The notes: generated by a model from the sequence alone, not told the origin. Shown: positions 17,178 through 26,173, numbered from the stretch's first letter. The stretch: DNA of 64,000 bases from Nocardia sp. NBC_01329 (GCF_035956715.1 NZ_CP108381.1:6170001-6234000), one strand, 5' to 3'. Program-made: numbers and translations.

Positions 17178-18080
17178 ATGACGACGGAGACGGAACTGAG
17201 CGCCGAACGGGAACTGGCGTCCACCGACGCGCCGTTCAGCCAGGTCTGTGCCCTGACCGAACTCGCCGCCGACGAGCCGGGCGACGGGCGCTATCGCGGC
17301 GTCATCGACGACATCTGGACAATCGGGCCGAAAGTACACGGCGGAACGATGGTCGCCGGTTCGGCCGCTGCGGCGAGCCGATGGTTGCGCACCATGGAAC
17401 CGGAGCGCGCGAGTATGGCGCCACTGTCCGGGAGCACCGATTTCCTCGGCGCCCCGGAGCCCGGTGAGGTGCTGTACGACGTGACGGTCCGCAAGGTGGG
17501 GCGGCAGATCTGCCTGGTGGATGTGACGCTGGTGCAGCGCGGCCGGCCGCTGGTTCGTACGGCCTTCACGTTCGGGGATCTGGACGGCCCGGACCGGCCG
17601 CCGCTCTACGCTCCGGAGCACACCGATCTCCCGGTGGAACCTTCCGCGGACGCCATCGGCTACGAACCGGGCTCGTCGATGGGCCGGATCGTGCACGTGG
17701 CGCGGGGGATGGATGCGTTCCTGGACCGCGAATGGGCGCCGTTCACCGAGAACGCTCACGGCGAACCCCGGCTGCGGATGTGGCTGCGCCCGCGACCGGC
17801 CGATCAGGCCGATCAGGAGATCGCCTCCTATATCGCCATGATGGCCGCCGATATGTGCCCCCCGGTGCCCACAAACCTGGGCTATTTCGGCTGGTCACCG
17901 ACGATCCAGATGACTACTTATCTGCGCCGGCGCCCGGCGCCCGGCTGGTTACGGGTCATCGCCACCACACATGAGGTCGGCGGCGGGCTGTTCGACTCGG
18001 ACCAGATCGTGGTCGACTCCTCGGGCGCACTGGTCGCACAGAGCCGCCAACTGGCATTGCTCCCATCCCCCAAGCAGTGA
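17178..18080 (+). CDS. Thioesterase family protein (double hot-dog, Rv0499-like)
   Basis: A 300-aa acyl-CoA thioesterase-like protein of the TesB-type double hot-dog fold. Recognisable parts are GPKVHGGTMVAGSAAAASRW (hot-dog helix), VTVRKVGRQICLVDVTLVQRG for the first unit, and LGYFGWSPTIQMTTYLRRRPAPGWLRV and SQRQLALLP-like end (QSRQLALLP) for the second. The CoA substrate is not predictable. It sits between the Rv0498 and proC equivalents exactly as Rv0499 does. Start ATG 17178 has GGAGAAGGAG about 6 nt upstream. Confidence 0.82.
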   Translation: MTTETELSAERELASTDAPFSQVCALTELAADEPGDGRYRGVIDDIWTIGPKVHGGTMVAGSAAAASRWLRTMEPERASMAPLSGSTDFLGAPEPGEVLYDVTVRKVGRQICLVDVTLVQRGRPLVRTAFTFGDLDGPDRPPLYAPEHTDLPVEPSADAIGYEPGSSMGRIVHVARGMDAFLDREWAPFTENAHGEPRLRMWLRPRPADQADQEIASYIAMMAADMCPPVPTNLGYFGWSPTIQMTTYLRRRPAPGWLRVIATTHEVGGGLFDSDQIVVDSSGALVAQSRQLALLPSPKQ

Positions 18081-18082
18081 AC

Positions 18083-18512
18083 TGTGTTTATTTGCCCCGC
18101 CTTCGGCGGGGCGGGCGGGGCCCTATTAACCCCGGTTCTTCACTCCTTCGCTCAGTCGCTGCGCTCCTTCGCTTCGTCGCTCCAGAACCGGGGCGGGCCC
18201 CGCCTGTGTTCGATTGCCCCGCCTGTGTTTGATTGCCCCGCCTGTGTTTGATTGCCCCGCCTGTGTTTGATTGCCCCGCCTGTGTTTGATTGCCCCGCCT
18301 TCGGCGGGGCCCTCGTGACCCCGGTTCTTCACTCCGGCGCTCAGTCGCTGCGCTCCATCGCTCTGTCGCTCCAGAACCGGGGCGGGCCCCGACTGTGTTT
18401 GATTGCCCCGCCTGCGGCGGGGCGGTCGGGGCCCTCGTGACCCCGGTTCTTCACTCCGGCGCTCAGTCGCTGCGCTCCATCGCTCTGTCGCTCCAGAACC
18501 GGGGCGGGCCCC
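18083..18512. repeat. Array of three composite palindromic repeats
   Basis: Three 85-bp copies occur at 18117-18201, 18306-18390 and 18428-18512; the last two are identical. Each starts GGGGCCC, ends GGGGCGGGCCCC, and carries an internal inverted repeat CCCCGGTTCT...AGAACCGGGG around about 45 bp rich in CTCAGTCGCTGCGCTCC. Each copy is preceded by CTGTGTTT(A/G)(T/A)TTGCCCCGCC plus a GC hairpin. No protein-coding frame makes sense across it. The rest of the gap, 18513-18969, holds no recognisable gene; it contains the proC upstream region. Confidence 0.9.
18203..18297. repeat. Five tandem copies of a 19-bp unit
   Basis: The unit CCTGTGTTTGATTGCCCCG is repeated five times head to tail without spacers (18203, 18222, 18241, 18260, 18279); the first copy has one change (TTCG for TTTG). 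It joins palindromic copies A and B and looks like slippage expansion of the T-rich/CCCCGCC module that precedes each palindrome. Confidence 0.95.
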
Positions 18513-18969
18513 GACCATGAAGGGTGACCATCCGGAGTGGACGATAGGTGGGGGTGGACGTGAGTTTTTATGACTTGGGTATGCCCACTGCTCTGTAAGT
18601 GCTCGATGGTCGCGGATCTCTGCATATCGCAAGCGCTCCAGTAGCTGCCGTCGATCGTTTTTTCTCAGCCGGGGACCTTCCGGGCGAGGAGGCGAACCGG
18701 GGGGTGAAGACGGAGGGTGCGCGAGCTGGTGCGCCTCGCGCAGCGAGGGGATCCCACGGCTCCGGACGTGGCGCCGGACGACGCTCTCCGGGGGCCGGAT
18801 CGTAGGCGCACGGTCGCACCGGTGAGGTCACCCCCGGCCGAACTCGATGCGGACGCTTTCGGAATCGGAATGGATCCGGTGGGCGTGGCGGCAGGTCGCG
18901 GGCCTGTGGTGTCCGGTGCCGGAAACAATCGGCCCCCCGGCCCCCGTGGCCATCGGTGGGGCAAGAACA

Positions 18970-19797
18970 ATGGCGCCTATGACACGAATTGCGGTGATCG
19001 GTGGCGGCCGGATCGGGGAGGCCCTCATTGCCGGCCTGCTGGAGGCAGGACGGGCCGTCAAGGACTTGGTGGTGGTCGAGACACACGCCGACCGCGCCGA
19101 GCTGCTCGCGGATCGGTTCGGGGTCCGGGTGACCGACTCGGTCGACGATGCCGCGATGGGGGCCGATCTGCTGGTGGTCGCGGTGAAACCGGCCGACGTC
19201 GACGCCGTGCTCACCGAACTGGGCAAGGCCGATCTGGGCGGGGAACGCGACCAGATCCTGGTCTCGCTGGCGGCCGGGGTGCCGACTGCGCGGTTGGAGG
19301 GCAAGCTGCCCGCGGGCTTCCCGGTGGTCCGGGTCATGCCGAACACCCCGATGCTGGTCGGTGCGGGTATGAGCGTGCTGGCGGCGGGTCGCTATGCCAA
19401 GGCCGAGCAGTTGGAGTTGGTGACCGAGCTGCTGAGTTCGGTGGGCCAGGTGTGCGTGGTGCCCGAATCGCAGATGGACGCGGTGACCGCGGTCTCGGGA
19501 TCCGGGCCGGCATATTTCTTCTTGGTGGTCGAGGCGATGGTGGAGGCGGGTGTCGGCCTGGGCCTGACCCGCGATATCGCCGCGCAACTGGTTACCCAGA
19601 CCATGCTGGGTTCCGCGGCCATGCTCGCGGAGTCGGGGCAGAGCGCGGTCGATCTGCGGGCGGCGGTCACCTCCCCGGCGGGAACCACCGCTGCCGCCCT
19701 GCGCGAACTCGAGCGGGCGGGTCTGCGTTCGGCCTTCCAGGAGGCGCTGCACGCGGCCAAACAGCGTTCCGCCGAACAGGGCGCGACCTCGGAATGA
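18970..19797 (+). CDS. proC: Pyrroline-5-carboxylate reductase
   Basis: ProC (275 aa) reduces pyrroline-5-carboxylate to proline with NAD(P)H. The N-terminal Rossmann fold has IAVIGGGRIGEALIAGLL; VVAVKPADVDAVL follows, then VVRVMPNTPMLVGAGMSV. The C-terminal dimerisation domain has the signature AVSGSGPAYFFLVVEAMVEAG and VTSPAGTTAAALRELE. ATG 18970 is used; ATG 18979 (MTRIAV) is equally possible. It is the Rv0500 equivalent, here preceded by about 890 bp without genes. Confidence 0.95.
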   Translation: MAPMTRIAVIGGGRIGEALIAGLLEAGRAVKDLVVVETHADRAELLADRFGVRVTDSVDDAAMGADLLVVAVKPADVDAVLTELGKADLGGERDQILVSLAAGVPTARLEGKLPAGFPVVRVMPNTPMLVGAGMSVLAAGRYAKAEQLELVTELLSSVGQVCVVPESQMDAVTAVSGSGPAYFFLVVEAMVEAGVGLGLTRDIAAQLVTQTMLGSAAMLAESGQSAVDLRAAVTSPAGTTAAALRELERAGLRSAFQEALHAAKQRSAEQGATSE

Positions 19798-19942
19798 CCA
19801 CCTCACGCCCAGCGTGTGAACCTGTTTTCTCACTCCCGTCGCAGTAATCCCACTGGTCCCGCTAAGCTTCAAGGAGCACGTGCGTGTCTGTTCCGCCGGT
19901 GGGGAAGCCGGTGGCGCGGACGTGCCGGAGGTCAGTGGTGCG

Positions 19943-20191
19943 ATGATGTCTTCTAACAAGATGTCCGCTAACAGCGGCGGTGGTTCGTCGCCAGGACAAT
20001 CGATACTCGGCGGCGGTACGCAATTTCTCACCGTCGCCGAGGTGGCGAATTTGATGAGAGTTTCCAAGATGACGGTGTACCGGCTGGTGCACTCGGGAGA
20101 GCTACCGGCGGTCCGCGTCGGGAGATCCTTCCGGGTTCACGCCAAGGCGGTGCACGATTATCTGGAAACGTCCTATTTCGATGCCGGGTGA
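19943..20191 (+). CDS. Helix-turn-helix (excisionase-like) DNA-binding protein
   Basis: An 82-aa protein homologous to Rv0500A. After a disordered Ser/Gly/Asn start of about 30 residues comes a MerR/excisionase-type winged helix: FLTVAEVANLMRVSKMTVYRLVHSGELPAVRVGRSFRVHAKAVHDYL (shown in two parts in the family as HTH, TVAEVANLMRVSKMTVYRL, then wing), ending ETSYFDAG, which is nearly invariant in the order. GGAGG lies 11 nt before ATG 19943 (ATG 19946 is adjacent). Between proC and bS22 as in mycobacteria; its DNA targets are unknown. Confidence 0.85.
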   Translation: MMSSNKMSANSGGGSSPGQSILGGGTQFLTVAEVANLMRVSKMTVYRLVHSGELPAVRVGRSFRVHAKAVHDYLETSYFDAG

Positions 20192-20395
20192 AGGCGGTTA
20201 CCGGTCTGCGGTAGCGGGCCGGTAACATCAACCCTCGCTGTGTGGGATCGGCGGCGCGCAACCCGGCCTTTCGCCGGTGGTGCGCAGCCGCCGCCTCCAG
20301 GGCTGAGATTCAGCCGCGAGCAACCGGGCATTCGACCGGACAGTTGACGTAAAGCGAGCGCGAGACGCGCCGAGGAGAGAACGCGAGGACACCCT

Positions 20396-20497
20396 ATGGG
20401 TTCTGTGATCAAGAAGCGCCGCAAGCGCATGTCGAAGAAGAAGCACCGCAAGCTGCTTCGTCGCACCCGCGTGCAGCGGCGCAAACTCGGCAAGTAA
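20396..20497 (+). CDS. Small ribosomal subunit protein bS22 (33 aa)
   Basis: ATG 20396 to TAA 20495 encodes 33 residues, 20 of them Lys/Arg: it begins [19 protein letters not shown] and ends VQRRKLGK. This is the actinobacterial AURKAIP1/COX24-domain peptide (Rv0500B) known as bS22, seen near the decoding centre in mycobacterial ribosome structures. It is almost invariant between genera. It lies 204 bp after the HTH gene and just before a strong terminator. GGAGAGAACGCGAGGA upstream supplies the Shine-Dalgarno. Confidence 0.93.
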
Positions 20498-20522
20498 GCA
20501 CAACCGCGCTTCGTCATCGGCG

Positions 20523-20553
20523 AAACCCGCTACCATTCGGTAGCGGGTTTCTT
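20523..20553 (+). terminator. Rho-independent terminator after bS22
   Basis: AAACCCGCTACC-ATTC-GGTAGCGGGTTT is a perfect 12-bp stem with a 4-nt loop, followed by CTTCGCGTTT, 26 nt after the bS22 stop. Confidence 0.8.
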
Positions 20554-20638
20554 CGCGTTTCCATCGACTGAAATCGGGGTTAGGTCCTCGTTAAGAAGCC
20601 GGGATCCGCTGTTTCGGTCGTTAAGCTGGTGGGCAGTC

Positions 20639-20721
20639 GGGGCCGCCCCGGTTCTGGAGCGACAGAGCGAGGGAGCGCAGCGACTGATGGCGGAGTGAAG
20701 AACCGGGGCGACGAAGGCCCC
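20639..20721. repeat. Inverted fourth copy of the dispersed palindromic repeat
   Basis: GGGGCC...CCCCGGTTCTGGAGCGACAG...GTGAAGAACCGGGG...GGCCCC is the reverse complement of the 85-bp repeat at 18117-18512, with several substitutions, here 83 bp long. It fills much of the 307-bp gap between bS22 and the epimerase gene. The rest of that gap shows only GGTGCGGCGCCGGAGGCGCCG-type short inverted repeats (20731-20751). Confidence 0.85.
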
Positions 20722-20805
20722 GGCCGTGCGGCGCCGGAGGCGCCGTCATCGACTCGGAACTACTGAGCGGGGGCTCGATGCTCGAGGTGGAACGGTCCGG
20801 TACAG

Positions 20806-21879
20806 GTGGAAACTGAAGCGAACGGCAGCTATAAGCCCAAAGTCGTGCTGGTGACGGGAGCCAGCCGGTACTTCGGCGGCAATACCGTATGTCGCCTGGT
20901 TTCCGACCCCGATATCGAGCGAGTCGTGGCGGTCGACGTACTCACCCCAACGCCACCGCTGCGTCGCCGGATGGGCCGTGCCGAATTCGTGCGCGCCGAT
21001 ATCCGGAACCCATTGATCCGCAAGGTCATCGAGCGTTACCAGGTCGATACCGTCGTGCACACCGCGGTGCTGTCGCAGCCGCCCTCGGGCGGCGGCCGGG
21101 CCGCGATGAAGGATATGAACGTTCTCGGCGCGATGCAGCTGTTCGCCGTCTGCCAGAAATCATCGACGGTGCGGCGGGTGGTGTCACGTTCGAGTTCCGG
21201 GGTATACGGCGGGAGTGCCAAGGATCCCGCGAAGTTCACGGAGGAGATGAGCGCACGGAGGGCACCGGGCGGATGGTTCGCCCGGGACATGATCGAGATC
21301 GAGGGCTTCGCCCGCGGTCTGGCCCGACGCCGTCCCGATACCACTGTGCTCACTTTGCGCCTCGCGCCGATGGTGGGTCCCGGTCTGGGTGCGCGGGCCG
21401 GGCAATTGATGCGTTCTCCGATCACCCCGACCGTGCTCGGCCGGGACGCGCGGATGCAGTTCCTCCACGAGGAAGACGCGGTCGCGGCCTTGGTGCATGC
21501 CGTCCGGTCCGGCCCGGGCGGCACCTTCAATGTGGCCGGTGACGGCGCCCTCGCACTTTCGCAGGCCGTGCGCCGTTCCGGTCGGGTCGCGATGCCGGTA
21601 CCCTGGTCGGTGTTCCGCACCGTCGGCCGGACGCTCATGGGTCCGGTGATGCGTGATTTCAGTTCAGAGCAGCTCGATTATTTTCTTTTCGGTTGTGGTC
21701 TGGATACGACGCGTATGCGCGGTGAACTCGGGTTCGAACCGCGCTGGACGACGGTACAGGCGTTCGACGACTTCACCGGGGGCGCAGTGTCGCGGCCCGT
21801 AGTCGATCCAGCGTGGATCGACGCCGCAGAAAACAAACTGCTCGGCCTCATCGGGGCCGGTACGGGAGCACATACATGA
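20806..21879 (+). CDS. NAD-dependent epimerase/dehydratase family protein
   Basis: A 357-aa extended SDR equivalent to Rv0501 (annotated galE2 there). It has VLVTGASRYFGGNTVCRLV in place of the classical TGxxGxxG loop, VVAVDVLTP with the adenosine-binding Asp, FVRADIRNP, and VVHTAVLSQPP. At the active site the classical Tyr-x3-Lys is not evident: VSRSSSGVYGG is present, but the region after it reads WFARDMIEIEGFARG, so catalysis as an epimerase is doubtful. GTG 20806 is the first in-frame start. It overlaps the acyltransferase by ATGA, as in mycobacteria. Confidence 0.82.
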   Translation: METEANGSYKPKVVLVTGASRYFGGNTVCRLVSDPDIERVVAVDVLTPTPPLRRRMGRAEFVRADIRNPLIRKVIERYQVDTVVHTAVLSQPPSGGGRAAMKDMNVLGAMQLFAVCQKSSTVRRVVSRSSSGVYGGSAKDPAKFTEEMSARRAPGGWFARDMIEIEGFARGLARRRPDTTVLTLRLAPMVGPGLGARAGQLMRSPITPTVLGRDARMQFLHEEDAVAALVHAVRSGPGGTFNVAGDGALALSQAVRRSGRVAMPVPWSVFRTVGRTLMGPVMRDFSSEQLDYFLFGCGLDTTRMRGELGFEPRWTTVQAFDDFTGGAVSRPVVDPAWIDAAENKLLGLIGAGTGAHT

Positions 21880-22886
21880 ACGACGTCGCCAAAGTCATCA
21901 GACTGCAGGACCTCGCTACCGTGCCGCGGCCACGGACCGCCACACGGAGCTGGACCGGTCCTGCCCACCGGCCGGTGACCTCGCTGACCGACCGTCTCAC
22001 CCCACCCACACCCACCCCGCGCTCGGTCTCCGAACTGATGCGCGACGCCCTCGGCAAGCAGATCGGCCGTACCGCCGAATTCGCCCGCCGCCGCCTCACC
22101 GGCGACTACCAGGTCGACGAGTTCGGGTTCGACGAGCATCTGCTCGAATCGGTCCTGCTACCTGCCCTGCGCCCACTCGCCGACAACTGGTTCCGGGTGC
22201 AGACCAGCGGGATGGAGAATGTGCCCGAGGTGGGTGGTGCCCTCATCGTGGCCAACCACGCCGGCACGATCCCGATCGACGGGCTCATGCTGCAACTCGC
22301 GGTGCACGACCATCACGCCAAACAGCGCGCCCTGCGCCTGCTGGCCGCCGATCTCGTCTTCGAGATGCCGATGCTGGGCACCCTCGCCCGCAAGGCGGGC
22401 CATACCCTGGCTTGCCGCCCCGACGCCGAACGACTTCTCAGCGCCGGCGAACTCACCGGAGTGTTCCCGGAGGGCTTCAAAGGCGTCGGTAAGAAGTACG
22501 CGGACCGGTACAAACTGCAGCGATTCGGGCGCGGTGGCTTCGTCGCCGCGGCGGTGCGTGTCGGAGTGCCGATCATCCCGTGCTCGATCGTGGGCTCCGA
22601 GGAGATCTATCCGAAACTCGCCGACGTCAAGCCGCTGGCCCGGCTCCTCGGCCTGCCCTACTTCCCGGTGACCCCCACGTTCCCGCATCTGGGTCCGCTG
22701 GGCGCGATACCGCTGCCCTCGAAGTGGTATATCGAATTCGGCACTCCGATCAGCACCACCGAATACCAGGCCGAGGACGCCGACGACCCGATGCTCATGT
22801 TCGAGGTCACCGATCAGGTCCGCGAAACGATCCAGCAGACCCTCTACAAATTACTGATCAAACGCCGCAACGCCTTCATGGGCTGA
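21876..22886 (+). CDS. PlsC-like lysophospholipid acyltransferase
   Basis: A 336-aa acyltransferase of the PlsC/LPLAT family, equivalent to Rv0502. The catalytic box is VANHAGTIPIDG, a variant of NHxxxxD; GVFPEGFKGVGKKY is the phosphate-binding FPEG motif, and VPIIPCSIVGSEEIYP and PSKWYIEFG complete the family. The N-terminal 70 residues are not part of the fold. Acyl donor and acceptor are unknown; membrane-surface location is expected. It is co-translated with the epimerase through ATGA. Confidence 0.85.
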   Translation: MNDVAKVIRLQDLATVPRPRTATRSWTGPAHRPVTSLTDRLTPPTPTPRSVSELMRDALGKQIGRTAEFARRRLTGDYQVDEFGFDEHLLESVLLPALRPLADNWFRVQTSGMENVPEVGGALIVANHAGTIPIDGLMLQLAVHDHHAKQRALRLLAADLVFEMPMLGTLARKAGHTLACRPDAERLLSAGELTGVFPEGFKGVGKKYADRYKLQRFGRGGFVAAAVRVGVPIIPCSIVGSEEIYPKLADVKPLARLLGLPYFPVTPTFPHLGPLGAIPLPSKWYIEFGTPISTTEYQAEDADDPMLMFEVTDQVRETIQQTLYKLLIKRRNAFMG

Positions 22887-22906
22887 GTTACCGGCACGGG
22901 GCCGGG

Positions 22907-24430
22907 TCAGCGGCATGCCGGGCCGGCGCATTCGGTCAGTTCGGTGAGGCGGCGGTCGAGAGTGTCGACGATGTCGGCGTGCGCGGCCCGGCCTTCCGGA
23001 GTCTTGACGAGGTTGGTCAACTGGTAGGGGTCGGACCGGAGATCGTAGAGTTCGTATTCGCGCGCTTCGATGGGTCGCTCCCGCTCGTACCACCGCACGT
23101 AGAGATACCGCTGGGTGCGGACTCCGCTCCACGACGGCATATCCAGCACGTACACGAGCGGGGTCTCGGTGCCGGGGATCTGTTCCTGGGCGATGCCCTC
23201 GCGACCGTCGGCGCCCGGTCCACCGTATTCGGCGAGGAAATCGGTGCGCCACCGGGCGTCACCCCGGAGTACGCCGGTGAGTGAGCTGCCGTCCACGCGG
23301 TCGGGAACCGGTACTCCGGCCCAGTCGAGGATGGTCGGTGCGAGGTCGATCGACAACGCCATGGCATCGCTGCGGCCCGGCTCGACAGTGGGCCCGGATA
23401 CGGCGAGCGGCACCCGCATCGATTCCTCGTAGGGCGCCATCTTCTGAGTGAGCCGGTGAGCACCCAGGCTGTAGCCGTTGTCGGAGGTGAATATGAGGTA
23501 GGTGTTGTCCAGTTCGCCGGTGCGCGCGAGGGTTTCGACAATTCCGGCCACCATCTCGTCCAGTGATTTCAGTGCGCCGAGCCGGTTCGTGTAGTCGATA
23601 TCGTTGGTCGCGGCGATGGTCGCCGCCCGCGGTGCTGCCGTATCGACCAGCCACGACGGTTTATCCGATACGTCGGGTTCTTGATAGTTCGGTGACCTGG
23701 GCGCCGCGGTAGGCCGGGTTTCGGCCAGATGCCGAGGCGCGGGCGGGATCGGGAAGTGCGGCGAGGTGGACGACGCAAGCCAGAAGAACGGCTGCCCGGA
23801 CTCGGCGGCGTCGGTGATGAACTTCCGGGACTTCGCCCCGACCACATCTGTCTCGTAATCGGCTGGTGCGATGCCGTATTCGACGAAGGTGCCGTTCTCG
23901 TTGAGGGTGTAGTTGTAGCCGGAGTACAAGAAATTGTCGACACCGGCATTCCAGTCGTCCCAACCGGGCGGTATGTGGCCGGGGTCGTGCTCGAGGCCGT
24001 TGAGGTACTTGCCTGCCATCCCGGTTCTGTAGCCGGCGTTGTGTAGTGCGGTCGCGACGGTATGCGACTCGTTTCCGTTGGCACGGAAGGACTCGAACCC
24101 GCCGACGGGCCCGGAGTTGGTGAGCACTCCGGTGTTGTGACCGTATTCACCGGTCAGGATGGAGGCGCGGGCCGCGCAGCAGATCGGCATCGGGGCGAAG
24201 CCGTCGGTGAACTCGGTACCGCGATCGCGGATCAACGCCGCGGTACGGGGCATGGCCTGCCAGACCGGGGTGGTGGTGGCGTCCAGGTCGTCTGCCAGGA
24301 TCAGCACCACGTTCGGTCGTGTGTCCGCGTCATCCGGAGCGGCCGAGGCCGCGGACATCCCCGACGCGACCGCGAGCAATACCGCGGCTGCCGCTGTCAG
24401 CGATCGACGCGATGGACGGATCGGACGCAT
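22907..24430 (-). CDS. Secreted sulfatase (arylsulfatase/GlcNAc-6-sulfatase type)
   Basis: A 507-aa exported sulfatase. Residues 1-31 are a signal peptide with RRS before the hydrophobic stretch (Tat-like but not a full twin-Arg consensus), ending SAASAAP. NVVLILADDLD carries the metal-binding Asp pair. The formylglycine site is C84 in ICCAARASILTG, of the C-x-A-x-R type, so a formylglycine-generating enzyme is needed. GMAGKYLNG and FTSDNGYSLGAHR follow. The substrate is not known. In M. tuberculosis this slot holds cmaA2 and Rv0504c, so the gene is lineage-specific. ATG 24430 is the first start before the signal peptide. Confidence 0.9.
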   Translation of the reverse strand: MRPIRPSRRSLTAAAAVLLAVASGMSAASAAPDDADTRPNVVLILADDLDATTTPVWQAMPRTAALIRDRGTEFTDGFAPMPICCAARASILTGEYGHNTGVLTNSGPVGGFESFRANGNESHTVATALHNAGYRTGMAGKYLNGLEHDPGHIPPGWDDWNAGVDNFLYSGYNYTLNENGTFVEYGIAPADYETDVVGAKSRKFITDAAESGQPFFWLASSTSPHFPIPPAPRHLAETRPTAAPRSPNYQEPDVSDKPSWLVDTAAPRAATIAATNDIDYTNRLGALKSLDEMVAGIVETLARTGELDNTYLIFTSDNGYSLGAHRLTQKMAPYEESMRVPLAVSGPTVEPGRSDAMALSIDLAPTILDWAGVPVPDRVDGSSLTGVLRGDARWRTDFLAEYGGPGADGREGIAQEQIPGTETPLVYVLDMPSWSGVRTQRYLYVRWYERERPIEAREYELYDLRSDPYQLTNLVKTPEGRAAHADIVDTLDRRLTELTECAGPACR

Positions 24431-24636
24431 CGTTTCTCCTGGACGGTTCGGCGAGGTTGCACATGCGACATGAGGTTTCACATCGACCTCGAACCGGCGA
24501 ACCACGCCGTGCGAGCCGGCGGCACCGGTCACGATCGCCGAAGGTTTCGTGAAGAAGGTATACCGAGGTTCGTATGCGGCGTAGTTCTGTGCGACCACCG
24601 ACAGTGCGTGTCGTGGCCGGTTGTCGGAGCCGTGGG

Positions 24637-25662
24637 CTATCTGAGGCTGCGCCGCCGGGTGACCGCCGCCGCGACCGCCCCGCCGGCGGCGCCGAGGGCC
24701 AGCGCGGTGGGCACCCCGATCTTCGCGGCTTTGCGGCCGGTCCGGAAATCGCGGATTTCCCAGCCGCGGGCTTTGGCTACCTCACGCAGGTCGGAATCCG
24801 GGTTGATCGCGACCGCGGTGCCGGTGAGCGACAGCATGGGCACGTCATTATGGCTGTCGGAGTAGGCCGTGCAGCGTTTGAGGTTGAGGCCTTCCCGGAT
24901 GGCCAGGGCACGGACGGCGTGCGCTTTACCGAGGCCGTGCAGAATATCGCCGACCAGGCGGCCGGTGAATTTCCCGTCGACGCTTTCGGCGACGGTGCCG
25001 AGGGCCCCGGTCAAACCGAGCCTTTTGGCGATCACCTGCGCGAGTTCGACCGGGGTCGCGGTGACCAGCCAGACCTGCTGTCCGGCATCGAGATGCATCT
25101 GTGCCAGCGCCCGGGTACCGGGCCAGATCTTGTCGGCGATGATCTCGTCGTAGATTTCTTCACCGAGAGCAGCGAGTTCTGCGGTGGACCGACCGGCGAT
25201 GAATTCGAGCGCTTTCTCTTTACCGGTGGCCATATCGGTGCTGCTCTCTTTGCCGGTGATCCGGAACTTGACCTGCTTCCACGCGATATCGACCAGGTCG
25301 GCGCTGCGGAAATATTTGCGCGCGGCCAGACCTCGTGCGAAATGCACGATCGAGGCGCCCTGCACCATGGTGTTGTCCACGTCGAAGAACGCCGCCGCCG
25401 TGAGGTCACGGGGGATCTCCTGTGGCGGGAGACCGGTGGCCGCCCGCTCGGCGTCCTGTAGGGCGAGGGCGGCGTCCGCGCTGGCCTCACCGGCCACATT
25501 GGCGCGGACCTCCTCCTCGCTGGGTCCGAACGGGCTGCGCGATATGCGCGCCAGTTGCTCGGACAGACCCTGCCCGAGCGGGCCCAGATTCCATCGGACC
25601 GGAAGCTCCCCGAACCGGCCCGCGATGAACCCGGATTTCCCCACCTTCGATCGTTCCGGCAC
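24637..25662 (-). CDS. serB: HAD-IB family phosphatase, SerB1-like
   Basis: A 341-aa HAD hydrolase of subfamily IB, equivalent to Rv0505c (SerB1). Motif I is [15 protein letters not shown], with nucleophile and acid Asp; motif II is [10 protein letters not shown]; motif III/IV are the Lys in GKAHAVRAL and [12 protein letters not shown] hydrophobic patch near the end ([18 protein letters not shown]) precedes a basic RRRSLR tail and could touch membrane. Phosphoserine phosphatase activity is assumed from the name and not shown; related HAD-IB proteins act on lipids. GTG 25662 has GGAGG 5 nt upstream. The 206-bp gap to the divergently read side (24431-24636) shows nothing recognisable. Confidence 0.87.
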   Translation of the reverse strand: MPERSKVGKSGFIAGRFGELPVRWNLGPLGQGLSEQLARISRSPFGPSEEEVRANVAGEASADAALALQDAERAATGLPPQEIPRDLTAAAFFDVDNTMVQGASIVHFARGLAARKYFRSADLVDIAWKQVKFRITGKESSTDMATGKEKALEFIAGRSTAELAALGEEIYDEIIADKIWPGTRALAQMHLDAGQQVWLVTATPVELAQVIAKRLGLTGALGTVAESVDGKFTGRLVGDILHGLGKAHAVRALAIREGLNLKRCTAYSDSHNDVPMLSLTGTAVAINPDSDLREVAKARGWEIRDFRTGRKAAKIGVPTALALGAAGGAVAAAVTRRRSLR

Positions 25663-25837
25663 CAGTACCTCCGCCTGTTCGCGCGAATCACGTCCACACT
25701 AATGGGTACTGCGGGGCGAAGCTCATCCACAGGCCGCGCCCGGACGGAGCGAATGCGGCGGTACGTCCGGCCAGAGGTATGCCCGGGGACGTACTACAAC
25801 CCGTCGCACCCGGTCCGGAAGCGGGTTGAATAGCGGC

Positions 25838-26101
25838 ATGACGAACTCCACGACGCACGAGGTGACCCTGCTGACCCGCGCCGGTTGCGGGATGTGCGAG
25901 CGGGCGCTGGAACAGCTGCGCGGGATCTGCGCGGAATTCGGTATCGAGGTCGGCAGGGTGGATGTGGACGCGGTCGCCGCTACCGAGCCGGGCCTGCGCG
26001 CCGAATACGGTGACCGGCTACCGGTGGTGCTGCTCGACGGCCGTGAACACAGCTATTTCGATGTCGACGAGACGCGACTGCGGGCCGACCTGAATCGTTG
26101 A
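25838..26101 (+). CDS. Glutaredoxin-like protein (DUF836 type)
   Basis: An 87-aa thioredoxin-fold protein equivalent to Rv0508. The redox motif is C17-G-M-C20 in LLTRAGCGMCERAL; the cis-Pro is in RLPVVLLDG, and SYFDVDETRLRADL ends the fold. It may serve as a small disulfide reductase; the partner is unknown. ATG 25838 was chosen; a TTG 12 nt upstream is in frame. It directly precedes the rex promoter region. Confidence 0.85.
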   Translation: MTNSTTHEVTLLTRAGCGMCERALEQLRGICAEFGIEVGRVDVDAVAATEPGLRAEYGDRLPVVLLDGREHSYFDVDETRLRADLNR

Positions 26102-26173
26102 CTGTGTCCGAATTCCGGCGGGGGATCGTACAAGGTGAGGTCGCGACACAAAATGAGTCGAATTTCACCGACT

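Noticed and set aside
18203-18297. Possible CRISPR array
   Set aside because: The units are 19 bp, directly adjoining with no unique spacers, and no cas genes are present.
18126-18632. Long minus-strand open frame across the repeat block
   Set aside because: It only translates the palindromic repeats (APVLERQSDGAQRL repeated), lacks any family pattern, and high GC keeps all frames open.
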